This document shows positions 1 through 8,614 of a DNA stretch of 64,000 nt, in pieces. Positions within the stretch are counted from its first letter, which is position 1. Every line of letters begins with the position of its first letter. The translations under genes and the position numbers were made by a program. Location: positions 227,978 to 291,977 of the forward strand of contig DASRDB010000006.1 in NCBI GenBank assembly GCA_035652815.1, in the 5' to 3' direction. The notes under the pieces were generated by a model. The model was given only the letters and a program-made list of their open reading frames with translations, did no database searches and was not told where the DNA came from. The stretch comes from DASRDB01 sp035652815. GTDB taxonomy: Bacteria; Chloroflexota; Ktedonobacteria; Ktedonobacterales; Ktedonobacteraceae.

Positions 1-27
1 AATAATGAATTCGTACATGGTGTTGCC

Positions 28-495
28 TTAACGCGAGAGAGCAATGCCAATCGTGTAGGCGACGGCAGCCATCAAGAAGCCCATTGACATGAAGAGCGAA
101 CTGAAATCATGTCCATAGTTCATGAAGCTGGCACCGTTAAAACCTGCCAGGATGATCCCCAGCGCTCCCACTACCGAAACAGTAATCCAGGCTCTCCTGC
201 GCGCTGCAATGGCGTAGCCGATCAGAAGCAATGCGGCAAGGAACAACACAAGCCCTACTATAGCGTGAAGCAGCAACCAGAGCGGCGCATTCACTAATGC
301 CCACGCTACTCCCTGTACCACTCCTGAAAAGTATTCCGGGGCATTAACTCCTGGATGGCTTGCTGGAACCTGCACAAAGAGATTGACCAGCATGCCGATC
401 AGAAATTGAACACCCAGCAAAATGAGGATGAGCGCAGTGACGAAGCGCAACCTGGAAAAGTGGGATGATTTGTCGAGCGAGGATACTTTTTGCAT
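28..495 (-). CDS. Small four-helix membrane protein, unknown function
   Basis: 155 aa. Four hydrophobic stretches (about residues 17-40, 62-96, 104-121 and 129-153) make this an integral membrane protein. A basic RRR motif at about 99-101 fits an inside loop between helices 2 and 3. The start is supported by a GGAGA ribosome site on the minus strand just upstream (complement of bases around 503-508). I recognise no family and no catalytic residues. It is transcribed away from the pheST leader, and no partner gene is visible to its left because the window ends there. The coding call rests on the intact frame, the ribosome site and the membrane pattern. Confidence 0.7.
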   Translation of the reverse strand: MQKVSSLDKSSHFSRLRFVTALILILLGVQFLIGMLVNLFVQVPASHPGVNAPEYFSGVVQGVAWALVNAPLWLLLHAIVGLVLFLAALLLIGYAIAARRRAWITVSVVGALGIILAGFNGASFMNYGHDFSSLFMSMGFLMAAVAYTIGIALSR

Positions 496-632
496 GGGAA
501 AATCTCCATCTTTTAAGGTTTAGGAGCGAATAGCTTTTCTAATAGCTTTATTAAAGGTATTGTAAGGAAGAAGTGGATTGTTTGTCAAGTAGTTGGGAGG
601 TATTCGAGTAGTTAGGGACGAAGGTAGTGAGG

Positions 633-713
633 GACTGGAAGCCACCCGCAAGGGGATGGCTCTACAAGCGGTGTCATATTGTAGAGCCATCCCCTTGCGG
701 GTGGCTTCCAGTC
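633..713. repeat. Intergenic inverted repeat, family 4 (CTGGAAGSCACCCGC type)
   Basis: Perfect 33-bp arms (633-665 and 681-713) separated by a 15-base loop. The arms start GACTGGAAGCCACCCGC. A second copy lies at 50248-50326 and a variant forms the outer arms at 28017-28216. It would form a very stable hairpin in RNA or DNA, and it contains no credible gene. Confidence 0.9.
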
Positions 714-762
714 TCAGCTCTACGGGTGGCTTCCGGCAGGCAAATTTATATGGAAAAACTAC

Positions 763-796
763 TAGACAATTGGCACTAAATCTGGCATACTATAGA
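763..796 (+). promoter_or_regulatory. Possible promoter of the pheST T-box leader
   Basis: TAGACA (763-768) and TTGGCA (770-775) lie upstream of TACTAT/TATAGA (788-796), just before the structured leader. No single pair has ideal 17-base spacing, so the exact hexamers are uncertain. The position suits a start about 30 bases ahead of T-box Stem I. Confidence 0.35.
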
Positions 797-1042
797 AAAT
801 TCTGGAAAAATAGACGCTGAAAAGCAACGATGGGGAAAAGTAGGCAGATGAGGGAATGACAGAGAGAAAAGGTCATCGGCTGCAAGCCTTTTCATTCCCG
901 AATGTGTTGAAGTTCGCCCCAGAGCTGGCTGTTGAGCATCTTTGATCGAAAGATGGGTAGACAGCCCCGGAAGTCCCCGTTACAGGACAGGCCAAGTGGA
1001 ACCTTTGCCTCAGACTTACTTGCGGTTGAGATGGGTTGTACT

Positions 1043-1121
1043 GTAGGGACGGGATTCATCGCGTCCAACCTGCTCACGGCTCATTCCATACCGAGGTGGA
1101 CGCGATGAATCCCGTCCCTAC
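1043..1121. repeat. Inverted repeat, family 3 (GTAGGGACG type), inside the T-box leader
   Basis: Perfect 25-bp arms, 1043-1067 and 1097-1121, starting GTAGGGACGGGATTCATCG. Another full copy lies at 59847-59928 and a degraded one at 59963-60019. Here the element lies within the transcribed pheST leader, upstream of the T-box sequence. Confidence 0.9.
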
Positions 1122-1181
1122 ATCATCACATTCAAAGCTGAGGTATAGGTTCAATCTGGGTGGTACCACGGAGTAGGTTAA

Positions 1182-1223
1182 GCTGACAACTTCGTCCCTG
1201 TGACATGTTGTTGGCTTTTTTTT
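1182..1223 (+). terminator. T-box-controlled terminator
   Basis: GCTGACAAC (1182-1190) can pair with GTTGTTGGC (1207-1215), giving nine pairs, two of them G-U, followed by eight T (1216-1223). It lies directly after the T-box sequence, so it is the alternative to the antiterminator. Confidence 0.75.
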
Positions 1224-1268
1224 ATTGCCTGTCATAAGTTGGCTAGTGAGAGACAGGAGAGAGGAATT

Positions 1269-2318
1269 ATGAGTAACATCGTACAACAGGACATTTTAGC
1301 GCAACTTGAGCAGTTGCGCCGGGAGGCGGAGGAGGCATTGGTGCAGGCGCATGATGCAGCTTCAACGCAGGCGTGGCATAGCGAGTACCTGGGCCGCAAG
1401 GGACGCCTGACGGGTATCCTGCGCAACCTGGGAAGTTTGCCTGCCGAAGAAAGGCCACAGGTTGGCAAGGTGGCGAACGAGGTCAAGGTTGCGTTAGAAC
1501 AGGCGCTGAAGGAGCGGCAGGAGGCGATTGAGCAGGAAGAATTGGAGGCGCGACGGCGGGCGGAGAACGTGGATGTGACGCTGCCGGGACGCCCGCAGAC
1601 ATTGGGGAGGCTGCATATCACCACGCGAGTATTGCGAGACATCTACAGCATTTTCTCAGCGATGGGTTTCCAGATTTTCGAGAGTCCAGAGGTAGAGACA
1701 GATGAATATAACTTCCAGTTGCTCAATATGCCACCGGGACATCCTGCCCGAGATATGTGGGATACTTTCTATACCACAACGCCGGGATTGCTGCTGCGCA
1801 CGCATACCAGCCCTGGGCAGATACATGCCATGAGAAGATACGCACCAGAGCCGATTCGCGTGATCTTGCCAGGGAAGGTGTATCGCTACGAGCAGGTCAC
1901 GGCGCGCTCGGAGTCAATGTTCTACCAGGTTGAGGGATTGGCGGTTGGGCGCGGGATAACTTTCGCTGATCTCAAGGGCGTGTTGATGAACTTCGCTAAT
2001 CAGATGTATGGCGAGGGGCGCAAGGCTCGTTTTCGTAAGAGCTACTTCCCGTTCACAGAGCCTAGCGTGGAGATGGATATTGACTGCGTGCTGTGCGGCG
2101 GGAAGGGCTGCGCGATCTGTAAATATACGGGCTGGCTGGAGATACTGGGCGCGGGTGTAGTGCATCCACAGGTGCTGGAATACGGTGGTTATGATCCTGC
2201 CGAGTTCAGCGGCTTCGCCTTCGGTATGGGGCCGGAACGCATGGCGCTTCAGAAGTACGGTATCGACGATATACGTTACTTCTACGCCAACGATGCAAGG
2301 CTGTTCGAGCGAGTGTAG
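1269..2318 (+). CDS. pheS: Phenylalanine--tRNA ligase alpha subunit
   Basis: 349 aa, normal length for bacterial PheS. With PheT it forms the (alpha-beta)2 enzyme that charges tRNA-Phe in the cytoplasm. Residues 1-85 form the tRNA-binding coiled coil. The catalytic class II core follows, with PGHPARDMWDTF and LLRTHTSPGQ (about 158-188) and motif 3 GMGPERMAL near 319-327. A C-x2-C-x4-C-x2-C segment (CVLCGGKGCAIC) precedes GWLEILGAG, as in many bacterial PheS. The start at 1269 is chosen because the frame upstream runs through the T-box terminator, while an AGACAGGAGAGAGG ribosome site precedes this ATG. pheT follows 31 bases downstream, and the pair is controlled by the T-box leader. Confidence 0.97.
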   Translation: MSNIVQQDILAQLEQLRREAEEALVQAHDAASTQAWHSEYLGRKGRLTGILRNLGSLPAEERPQVGKVANEVKVALEQALKERQEAIEQEELEARRRAENVDVTLPGRPQTLGRLHITTRVLRDIYSIFSAMGFQIFESPEVETDEYNFQLLNMPPGHPARDMWDTFYTTTPGLLLRTHTSPGQIHAMRRYAPEPIRVILPGKVYRYEQVTARSESMFYQVEGLAVGRGITFADLKGVLMNFANQMYGEGRKARFRKSYFPFTEPSVEMDIDCVLCGGKGCAICKYTGWLEILGAGVVHPQVLEYGGYDPAEFSGFAFGMGPERMALQKYGIDDIRYFYANDARLFERV

Positions 2319-2349
2319 GGGAAGAATTCGGAAGAGGAGAAGAGAGAAG

Positions 2350-4935
2350 ATGCTTGTACCGATTTCATGGTTAAAAGAATATGTAGACCTTGATTTGCCT
2401 CTGGCGCAGTTGGCGGAGCGGCTGACGCTGGCGGGGTTGGAGATTGAGGCGATAGAGAAGACGGGCGACTGGTGGGACCCGGAGACGATTGTGGTTGGAC
2501 AGATACTGGCCGTGAAGCCGCATCCTAATGCTGATCGATTGGTGCTGGTAGATGTAGACTATGGCGGCGGGCAGCCGGAGCAGGTGGTGACGGGCGCGCC
2601 CAACCTGTTCGAGTATAAGGGGCGCGAGGATTTGCCGGTTTTGAAAGTGGCCTTCGCCCGTTCTGGTGCGGTATTGATCGATGCGTATAGCGAGCAGCAG
2701 CCGCGACCGAAGAAGAAACTGAAGCCATCGAAGATTCGCGGCATTCCCTCGAACGGCATGGTTTGCTCAGAGCGCGAACTGGGGTTGAGTGATGAACATG
2801 AGGGCATTTTGCTCTTGCCGGAGGACGCGCCCGTTGGGATGCCTTTGCGCGATTACCTGGGCGACGAGGTGTTGTCGCTTGGGCTGACGGTGGACATGGC
2901 CCGGTGCTTGAACATGATTGGTGTGGCGCGTGAAGTGGCGGCGCTGACCGAGGCGCGGCTGCACCTGCCTGAAGATACGCTGCCTGCAACCGTTGGCGAG
3001 GGCAGGGCTGAAGATTATGTGGCGGTGGAGATTGCTGATCCTGACCTGTGCAATCGCTACACCGGGATGATTATTCGCGATGTGCAGATTGGTGAGTCGC
3101 CTAAATGGATGCAGGAGCGTTTGACTAAGGCGGGGATGCGCCCGATCAGCAACGTGGTTGATATTACCAACTACGTGATGCTTGAGTGGGGGCAGCCGTT
3201 GCACGCCTTCGACTATGATCTGCTGCTTGAGCGGGCGAAACGGTCGGGCGCAGAGAAGCCGGTGATTATCGTGCGGCGGGCGCATCTGGGCGAGAAGATG
3301 ACCACGCTGGATGGCGTGGAGCGTGAACTGGACGAGTCGATGCTGCTGATTACGGATATGCTTGGTCCAATTGCCATTGCAGGCGTGATGGGCGGCGCGG
3401 AAACAGAGGTAAACGAGAACACGCGTAACGTGCTGTTGGAGTCGGCCACCTTCGATAATATCAGCAACCGGCGTACCGCGCAGAAATTGAAGCTGCCCAG
3501 CGAGGCCAGCCAGCGCTTCACACGCGGCATTCCGGCTACGCTGAATGCTATCGCGGCGCGGCGGGCGGCGAGTTTGATGCATGATTACGCGCAGGGAAAG
3601 ATAGTGCCGGGGATAGTTGATACCTATCCGGTGCCGCAGGAAGAGCGCGTGGTGTATACGACGCGCAGCGATATCCGGCGATTGCTCGGCATGGATCTTT
3701 CCCTGGAGGAGATTGCGGCCAGTCTGGCGCGATTAGATTTCCAGTGCGAGCAGCTTTATGGACTGCCTCAGCCTCGCTCAGAGATGGGCCGGGGCGTCTT
3801 CGGGCTGCATATCGATGAGGGCGAGCCGCTTTTGCGCTGCGTTGTTCCCTGGCATCGCCTGGACATTTCAGTGCCTGCCGACCTCGCGGAAGAGGTAGCG
3901 CGTGTCATCGGCTATGACCGGATTCCCATGACGCTGATGAGTGATACCCTGCCGCCACAGCATCGCAATCTGCAACTGGAGACCGAGGAGAAGATACGCG
4001 ATATCCTGGTGGGCTGCGGTCTGCAAGAAACGATCAGCTATTCGTTGACGACGGTGGAGAATCACGATAAATTCAATCGTGGGAGGCCAACTGCCGAGGA
4101 AGCCCATATTCCGTTCGTTACGCTGCTCAATCCACTTTCGGCAAAGCGCAACGTGATGCGGCGCTCGATGCAGGTGAGCGCGCTGGAGAATCTGGCGTAT
4201 AACTATCGCTATACACAGCGTTATGCCGTCTTCGAGGTGGGCAAGGTCTACTGGCCGGAAGGTGGGGATGGTGTGCGACCGGATGAAGACCCGCGCCTGT
4301 GCATCTTACTGACGGGGCCGCGTCGTCCGGTCAGTCTGTATCCAGACCCGGCGGGTGCGCAGAATTTCGATTTCTTCGATCTGAAGGGCATCGTTGAGAC
4401 GATGTTGCAGCGGTTGGGCTTCAGCGATGAGGATGTCGAGTATATTCCGGTGCGCGACAATCCTACGTATACGAGAACGTGCGCGCTGATTAAGTTGAAA
4501 GGCGAATCGCTAGGCATTATGGGAGAGCTTGACCCGGAGGTATTGCTCAAGTTCGATATTCCGGTGAGCGCCCCCGTTTTCGCGGCTGAGATGCATATCA
4601 AGTCGCTTGTAAGGCCGAGCTGGCAGTTGCAGGCGATGAAGCCGATCAGCAATTTCCCGCCAGTGGTGGAAGACCTGGCCTTCGTGGTTGGCGAAGAGGT
4701 GCCTGCCGCAAAGGTATTAGAGGCGATACGCAAGGCGGGCGGTTCCCTGCTGAGCAAGACCGAACTGTTCGACATCTATCGCGGCAAGCCATTGGCTGAG
4801 GGTCAGAAGTCGCTGGCCTATCACCTGACCTACGAGAGCGTGGACGAACCGCTCAAGGAGTCGCAGGTGGTGAGTGCGCGCAATCGCATTATACGGCGCG
4901 TGAGTGAAGCGGTTGGGGGAACGTTGCGCGAATAG
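2350..4935 (+). CDS. pheT: Phenylalanine--tRNA ligase beta subunit
   Basis: 861 aa, slightly longer than most PheT proteins. It starts MLVPISWLKEYVDLDLP, the typical N terminus. An EMAP-like tRNA-binding domain lies at about 43-160, followed by the B3/B4 editing domain, which hydrolyses mischarged Tyr-tRNA-Phe (about 225-430), the B5 domain, the catalytic-like core, and a C-terminal ferredoxin-fold anticodon-binding domain (about 767-861, PISNFPPVVEDLAFVV). The ATG at 2350 follows a GAAGAGGAGAAGAG ribosome site. An upstream in-frame ATG overlapping pheS is rejected because family similarity begins at this start. It is the second gene of the T-box-controlled operon and ends just before a 56-bp palindrome. 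Confidence 0.97.
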   Translation: MLVPISWLKEYVDLDLPLAQLAERLTLAGLEIEAIEKTGDWWDPETIVVGQILAVKPHPNADRLVLVDVDYGGGQPEQVVTGAPNLFEYKGREDLPVLKVAFARSGAVLIDAYSEQQPRPKKKLKPSKIRGIPSNGMVCSERELGLSDEHEGILLLPEDAPVGMPLRDYLGDEVLSLGLTVDMARCLNMIGVAREVAALTEARLHLPEDTLPATVGEGRAEDYVAVEIADPDLCNRYTGMIIRDVQIGESPKWMQERLTKAGMRPISNVVDITNYVMLEWGQPLHAFDYDLLLERAKRSGAEKPVIIVRRAHLGEKMTTLDGVERELDESMLLITDMLGPIAIAGVMGGAETEVNENTRNVLLESATFDNISNRRTAQKLKLPSEASQRFTRGIPATLNAIAARRAASLMHDYAQGKIVPGIVDTYPVPQEERVVYTTRSDIRRLLGMDLSLEEIAASLARLDFQCEQLYGLPQPRSEMGRGVFGLHIDEGEPLLRCVVPWHRLDISVPADLAEEVARVIGYDRIPMTLMSDTLPPQHRNLQLETEEKIRDILVGCGLQETISYSLTTVENHDKFNRGRPTAEEAHIPFVTLLNPLSAKRNVMRRSMQVSALENLAYNYRYTQRYAVFEVGKVYWPEGGDGVRPDEDPRLCILLTGPRRPVSLYPDPAGAQNFDFFDLKGIVETMLQRLGFSDEDVEYIPVRDNPTYTRTCALIKLKGESLGIMGELDPEVLLKFDIPVSAPVFAAEMHIKSLVRPSWQLQAMKPISNFPPVVEDLAFVVGEEVPAAKVLEAIRKAGGSLLSKTELFDIYRGKPLAEGQKSLAYHLTYESVDEPLKESQVVSARNRIIRRVSEAVGGTLRE

Positions 4936-4941
4936 ATTGGG

Positions 4942-4997
4942 GAAGGCAGGCAGAGCGGCCATCCATGCGCGCATGGATGGCCGCTCTGCCTGCCTTC
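4942..4997. terminator. Perfect 56-bp palindrome, likely bidirectional terminator
   Basis: The two 28-base arms (4942-4969 and 4970-4997) are perfectly complementary with no loop, centred on ATGCGCGCAT. The element lies between the convergent pheT and GH13 genes and even includes part of the GH13 stop codon. There is no T-run, so intrinsic termination is inferred from position and stability. Confidence 0.65.
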
Positions 4998-6576
4998 AGA
5001 AGATGAGTAGTCCCTCGTTGCCTCGCAGGTGTATTTCTGAGAGATCGATATGTTCCTCGCGGTCAAGATGGGTAGAGAGCATGACCTGGCCTTGTTCTTG
5101 CAACGATACCACCTGATCGTTTGATGAGAAGTTGAGAACGACCAGGCAGCGTTGATCGGCGTGCTGGCGCGTGTAGACAAAACAATTCGGATTGGGCTGG
5201 TCGATGGATTGATATGAGCCAATGTTGAGAGCGGGATAGGTGCGGCGGAGGGTTAGTAACCTGTGTACCAGCGTCAAAAAGGAACGCGGGTCATCTTGCT
5301 CAACAGCGACGTTGTAGGTCTGATAGTCATTTGCGACAGGCAACCAGGGTTTTATGTTTGGAGGGCAGAAACCGGCGTTGGGGCTGGTATCCCATTGCAT
5401 GGGTGTGCGCATGGGATCGCGGCTGTATCCGGGGGAATACTTTCCTTGTGGGTCTTGTATCAGCTCTGGCGGAATAGCCACATTTTGCATGCCCAACTCA
5501 TCTCCGTAGTAGCAGGTGGGCGTTCCGCGCAGCGTGAGTAAGAGCATCTGGGCCACTCGCGCCTGTTCTCGTCCTACGCGCGAGGCGATGTGGGGGCGAT
5601 CATGATTGCCCAGCACCCAGTTGGGCCACGCTCCCTGTGGCAGCATGCCTTCATATGTATCAACCGCGTGGCGGATTGTGCTGGCTTCCCAGGACGAGAG
5701 CGTCACAAATTGGAAATTGAAAGGTAGCTGAACCTCGTCTAGCTGTTCGCCGTAGTAGTGTATCAGGTTTTGCACTGGCAGGTAGATTTCGCCGATCAAT
5801 ACGCGCTCGCCGTAGCTATTGGCAATGGCGCGCATTTCCCGCACAATGTCGTGTATTTCGGGCTGATCTCCAATGTACAGGCCAATTTGACGCGCATAGG
5901 GAGGGTCGCCCGGCTTCCAGGAAGGATTCTCGGGGTTATCGCGGAACTGCTCATCTTTGATCAATAACCAGAGGACATCGATGCGAAAGCCATCGATACC
6001 CCGGTCGAACCAGAAGCGCAAGACATTGTACATGGCTTCGCGCACCTGGGGATTGCGCCAATTAAGGTCGGGCTGTTTTACATCGAACAGGTGCAGGTAG
6101 TACTGTCCGGTTTGTTCGTCGAATTGCCAGGCGGGGCCACCGAACCGGCTGGTCCAGTTATTGGGAGGACCACCACCGGGAGCAGGGTCTTTCCAGATAT
6201 ACCAGTCGCGTTTAGGATTCGCGCGGCTGGAACGTGATTCCTGAAACCAGGGATGCTCGTCGGAGGTGTGATTGGGCACGAAATCCAGGATGACTTTGAG
6301 ATTTTGCTGGTGTGCCTGTTGAAGCAGGGTGTCCAGGTCGGCCAGGGTTCCGAAGAGGGGATGGACACCGGTGTAATCGCTGATGTCATACCCAAAATCG
6401 GCCATCGGAGATGGGTAGATGGGTGAGAGCCAGATGGCATCTACACCGAGCCAGCGCAAGTAATCCAGTTTTTGAGTGATACCAGGGAGGTCACCTACGC
6501 CATCGCCATTGCTATCGAAAAAACTACGCGGGTAAACCTGATAAATTACGCCTGTTTGCCACCAGGAATAAGCCAT
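4996..6576 (-). CDS. GH13 alpha-glucosidase / oligo-1,6-glucosidase-like
   Basis: 526 aa, the usual size for the GH13 alpha-glucosidase group, which cleaves terminal alpha-glucosidic bonds of maltose or isomalto-oligosaccharides. The (beta/alpha)8 conserved regions are intact: DFVPNH at 98-103, GFRID with nucleophile Asp200, GEIYL with acid/base Glu263, and NHDRPH with Asp326. A DSNGDGVGDLPGI calcium-loop motif (21-33) is typical of this group. There is no signal peptide, so it acts in the cytoplasm on imported sugars. It lies 20 bases downstream of the Rossmann-protein gene on the same strand, probably in one transcript. Trehalose synthase-like activity cannot be excluded. A GH15 enzyme at 44-46 kb may act on related substrates. 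Confidence 0.92.
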   Translation of the reverse strand: MAYSWWQTGVIYQVYPRSFFDSNGDGVGDLPGITQKLDYLRWLGVDAIWLSPIYPSPMADFGYDISDYTGVHPLFGTLADLDTLLQQAHQQNLKVILDFVPNHTSDEHPWFQESRSSRANPKRDWYIWKDPAPGGGPPNNWTSRFGGPAWQFDEQTGQYYLHLFDVKQPDLNWRNPQVREAMYNVLRFWFDRGIDGFRIDVLWLLIKDEQFRDNPENPSWKPGDPPYARQIGLYIGDQPEIHDIVREMRAIANSYGERVLIGEIYLPVQNLIHYYGEQLDEVQLPFNFQFVTLSSWEASTIRHAVDTYEGMLPQGAWPNWVLGNHDRPHIASRVGREQARVAQMLLLTLRGTPTCYYGDELGMQNVAIPPELIQDPQGKYSPGYSRDPMRTPMQWDTSPNAGFCPPNIKPWLPVANDYQTYNVAVEQDDPRSFLTLVHRLLTLRRTYPALNIGSYQSIDQPNPNCFVYTRQHADQRCLVVLNFSSNDQVVSLQEQGQVMLSTHLDREEHIDLSEIHLRGNEGLLIF

Positions 6577-6596
6577 AGATTGTGTTGTTCCTTCCC

Positions 6597-8342
6597 TTAT
6601 TTGATGCGGTGTCCGTATTTGATGCGGTATCCATCGCTTTCATTATTGAAAATCCAGCCGACGACTTCGCCAATGCGGATATCGTCGTAGATGTAGCCTT
6701 CGATAGTGACGGCCGCGGAGCCGCGCCCGCGCAGTTGCTGGCGGCTGCGCTCCATTTTCTCAAAGCGGTCGAGCCAGAGCGACATATTTTTGTGACGCAG
6801 GTCCACCCAACCTTTTTGTGCCCAGGTGTCGATGTCCTTGCTGGTGACGGGCACTTCGGGTTCGAGGTATTCGGGGATGCGAATGTGTGGGCCGCGAATG
6901 AGGGTTTTCCCGTCGGGCAGCAGGATGGGCAGGCCAACCGAGATGATGGTCTGGCACATCTGATTGAATTCATAGGTGTTGAGCAGTTCTTGCAGGTCTT
7001 CGGAAAGTTCTTCGGGTGTGTTTTCCAGCACCTCGTCGAGCGTTTTGTAACGCAGCTTGAAGAGTTCAGCTTCCCAGAGCAGTTTGGAGAGTTCGGGCGG
7101 GCCGAGTTGTCCCAGGGCGACGCTATGGGTGCCGGTTTCGGATTCGAGACGGGCGAGGTCGGTGAGAGCCTGGTGGCGCAGGTAGCCAGCGCGGTAGGTG
7201 GGATTCATGACCGCGCTATCGATGGTGGCGATGACGTCGCGTCCGGTGGTGTTGCCCTGAATCTCCATCGCCACTTCGTGCGCGATTTCTTCAGGGGTGA
7301 TGAACTCCATCTGGCCCATTGTGGTGATGGTTTCAAACTCGCCTTTGGTGAAGAGGCCGTTTTCGCCTGTGTCGATGATGGGCAGGCGCAGTTCTCCACC
7401 GTCTTCGTATTCTTCTTCTGGCTCGTGCAGGACAAGATGATTGTTCAATACCTGAACTTTGCCGTTGTAGCGATGCACGATCTGGCCGAATTTGCCACGC
7501 GCAGGAATGGCGCGGTACTCGACGTCGGCGTAGCCGATCATACCGCCCGGCTTGATCTCTTTGACAATCGGGCTGCCTGCGGTGCGTGCCATGAGGAAGA
7601 GCAGGCCGGTGTGCGCAAAGGCAACGGCGGTTTTGGTGATGAGTTGCGCCGAGGGCTTATCTTCGCTATGGGTGTAGGGAATGTTGAGGCCCATGCCGCC
7701 TGTTCCGGTGGTGCCGATTTTGAGGTAGACGCGGGTGTGATGCTCGACCATTGCGCGGTGCAGCAGGAAGACGTGGCGAATCAATTCGGGAAGCGACTGG
7801 CTCAGCAGGAGTTCGTAAAGGGCGTGGCTGGTTGGTTCGAGCATGCTTTCAGGATTCGATTGGCTGCTGTCCTGAATGGCTGCGAGCAGGTCTTCGACGC
7901 GCCGCCGGGCCTGAAACGAGGCTGTGTAGACGTTTTGATAGCTGATGGCGGTGGCGGTATTGATGCTATCGATAATTACATCGGGTTGGTGACGGGCGAT
8001 GAGTTGGACGAGATAGGAACGCTCGTAAGCCTGGTCGATGTTGCCGAAGAGGTCTTCGTATAAGGCTTCGCGATGCGCGGGATTATTGAGCAGCGTCCGG
8101 GGGTTCTCATTCGCGAACTCCTGGCGCACAAAGATGTTGCCATGTTCTCCAACCCAGCGGACGGGCCGATTGGTCGTGACTTTGCGCAGTTCGTCAAGCG
8201 CGTGGTCTACTTCTCGCTCAAAAAGCGCGGCGATGACGATTTTGCTGGGATTCAGATTGTTGTCGGTAGCAAGGCGGCGGGCAATCTGCTTGCCAACCAG
8301 GCCAGCGCCGCCCAGGATAAGAAAACATTCGCCACGGGGCAT
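6597..8342 (-). CDS. Large NAD(P)-binding Rossmann (SDR-like) protein, unknown substrate
   Basis: 581 aa. The N terminus has a clear dinucleotide-binding motif GGAGLVGKQIAR (11-22), as in extended short-chain dehydrogenases. The rest is much longer than a normal SDR and shows no standard YxxxK active site that I can place. A glycine-rich segment KIGTTGTGGMGLN (about 209-221) could be a second nucleotide or phosphate loop. The GTGAGGTG ribosome site supports the ATG at 8342. It heads a two-gene unit with the GH13 gene, so a role in carbohydrate or cell-envelope sugar metabolism is possible but unproven. A long open frame on the opposite strand (6582-8063) is a compositional shadow. Confidence 0.8.
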   Translation of the reverse strand: MPRGECFLILGGAGLVGKQIARRLATDNNLNPSKIVIAALFEREVDHALDELRKVTTNRPVRWVGEHGNIFVRQEFANENPRTLLNNPAHREALYEDLFGNIDQAYERSYLVQLIARHQPDVIIDSINTATAISYQNVYTASFQARRRVEDLLAAIQDSSQSNPESMLEPTSHALYELLLSQSLPELIRHVFLLHRAMVEHHTRVYLKIGTTGTGGMGLNIPYTHSEDKPSAQLITKTAVAFAHTGLLFLMARTAGSPIVKEIKPGGMIGYADVEYRAIPARGKFGQIVHRYNGKVQVLNNHLVLHEPEEEYEDGGELRLPIIDTGENGLFTKGEFETITTMGQMEFITPEEIAHEVAMEIQGNTTGRDVIATIDSAVMNPTYRAGYLRHQALTDLARLESETGTHSVALGQLGPPELSKLLWEAELFKLRYKTLDEVLENTPEELSEDLQELLNTYEFNQMCQTIISVGLPILLPDGKTLIRGPHIRIPEYLEPEVPVTSKDIDTWAQKGWVDLRHKNMSLWLDRFEKMERSRQQLRGRGSAAVTIEGYIYDDIRIGEVVGWIFNNESDGYRIKYGHRIK

Positions 8343-8447
8343 CTTCGCACCTCACAGAATAATGGGCAGAACGGTCTTTGTTCTTTGTATCAGGATAAAC
8401 GTTGGAAGTTGCTGGTGTCAAGGAAGGGGTGAGGCGTGTGGGGGAAT

Positions 8448-8525
8448 GAGCCAGGGCGACCGCAAGGGTACGCCCCTACTATACTCATCCATAGTAGGGG
8501 CGTACCCTTGCGGTCGCCCTGGCTC
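8448..8525. repeat. Intergenic inverted repeat, family 2 (CCAGGGCGACCGC type)
   Basis: Perfect 35-bp arms (8448-8482 and 8491-8525) with an eight-base loop, starting GAGCCAGGGCGACCGCAAGG. A second full copy is at 23003-23094 and a collapsed copy at 46352-46378. It lies between two divergent genes. Confidence 0.9.
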
Positions 8526-8562
8526 CAAATAATTGGTAGAACCGTGAAGTGAGGGCGGTCAA

Positions 8563-8568
8563 TATAAT
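8563..8568 (+). promoter_or_regulatory. Likely -10 element for the ThDP enzyme gene
   Basis: A consensus TATAAT lies in the gap just after the family 2 repeat, about 47 bases ahead of the GTG start at 8615. I see no convincing -35 hexamer. Confidence 0.4.
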
Positions 8569-8614
8569 ACAATAATTGCATTGTAATATCAGTCAGCAGG
8601 AAGGAGCAATCAAG

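Larger units (their letters stand above)
831..1223 (+). promoter_or_regulatory. T-box leader controlling pheST (probable Phe/UUC specifier)
   Basis: T-box leaders sense uncharged tRNA and choose between terminator and antiterminator. Stem I is visible: TGGGG/CCCCA at the base (831-835/917-921), a GGGAATG/CATTCCC helix (852-858/893-899), an ACAGAGAG bulge (859-866), and a distal GGCTGCAAGCC loop (878-888). A TTC at 913-915, just inside the base helix, is the likely Phe specifier. The conserved T-box GGGTGGTACCACGG lies at 1158-1171. A terminator follows at 1182-1223 and the pheS start at 1269. An intergenic palindrome (1043-1121) sits between the Stem II/III region and the T-box, which is unusual. 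The specifier assignment is my reading and is less certain than the T-box call itself. Confidence 0.85.

Noticed and set aside
593..820. 75-codon frame upstream of pheS
   Set aside because: It runs through the family 4 palindrome and the promoter area; no ribosome site.
6582..8063. 493-codon open frame on the plus strand
   Set aside because: It lies opposite the SDR-like gene, has no ribosome site or recognised domain, and its composition is explained by third-position bias of the real gene.
8576..8614. TTG start of the ThDP enzyme
   Set aside because: The GTG at 8615 has an AAGGAG site at the right distance and matches the family N terminus.
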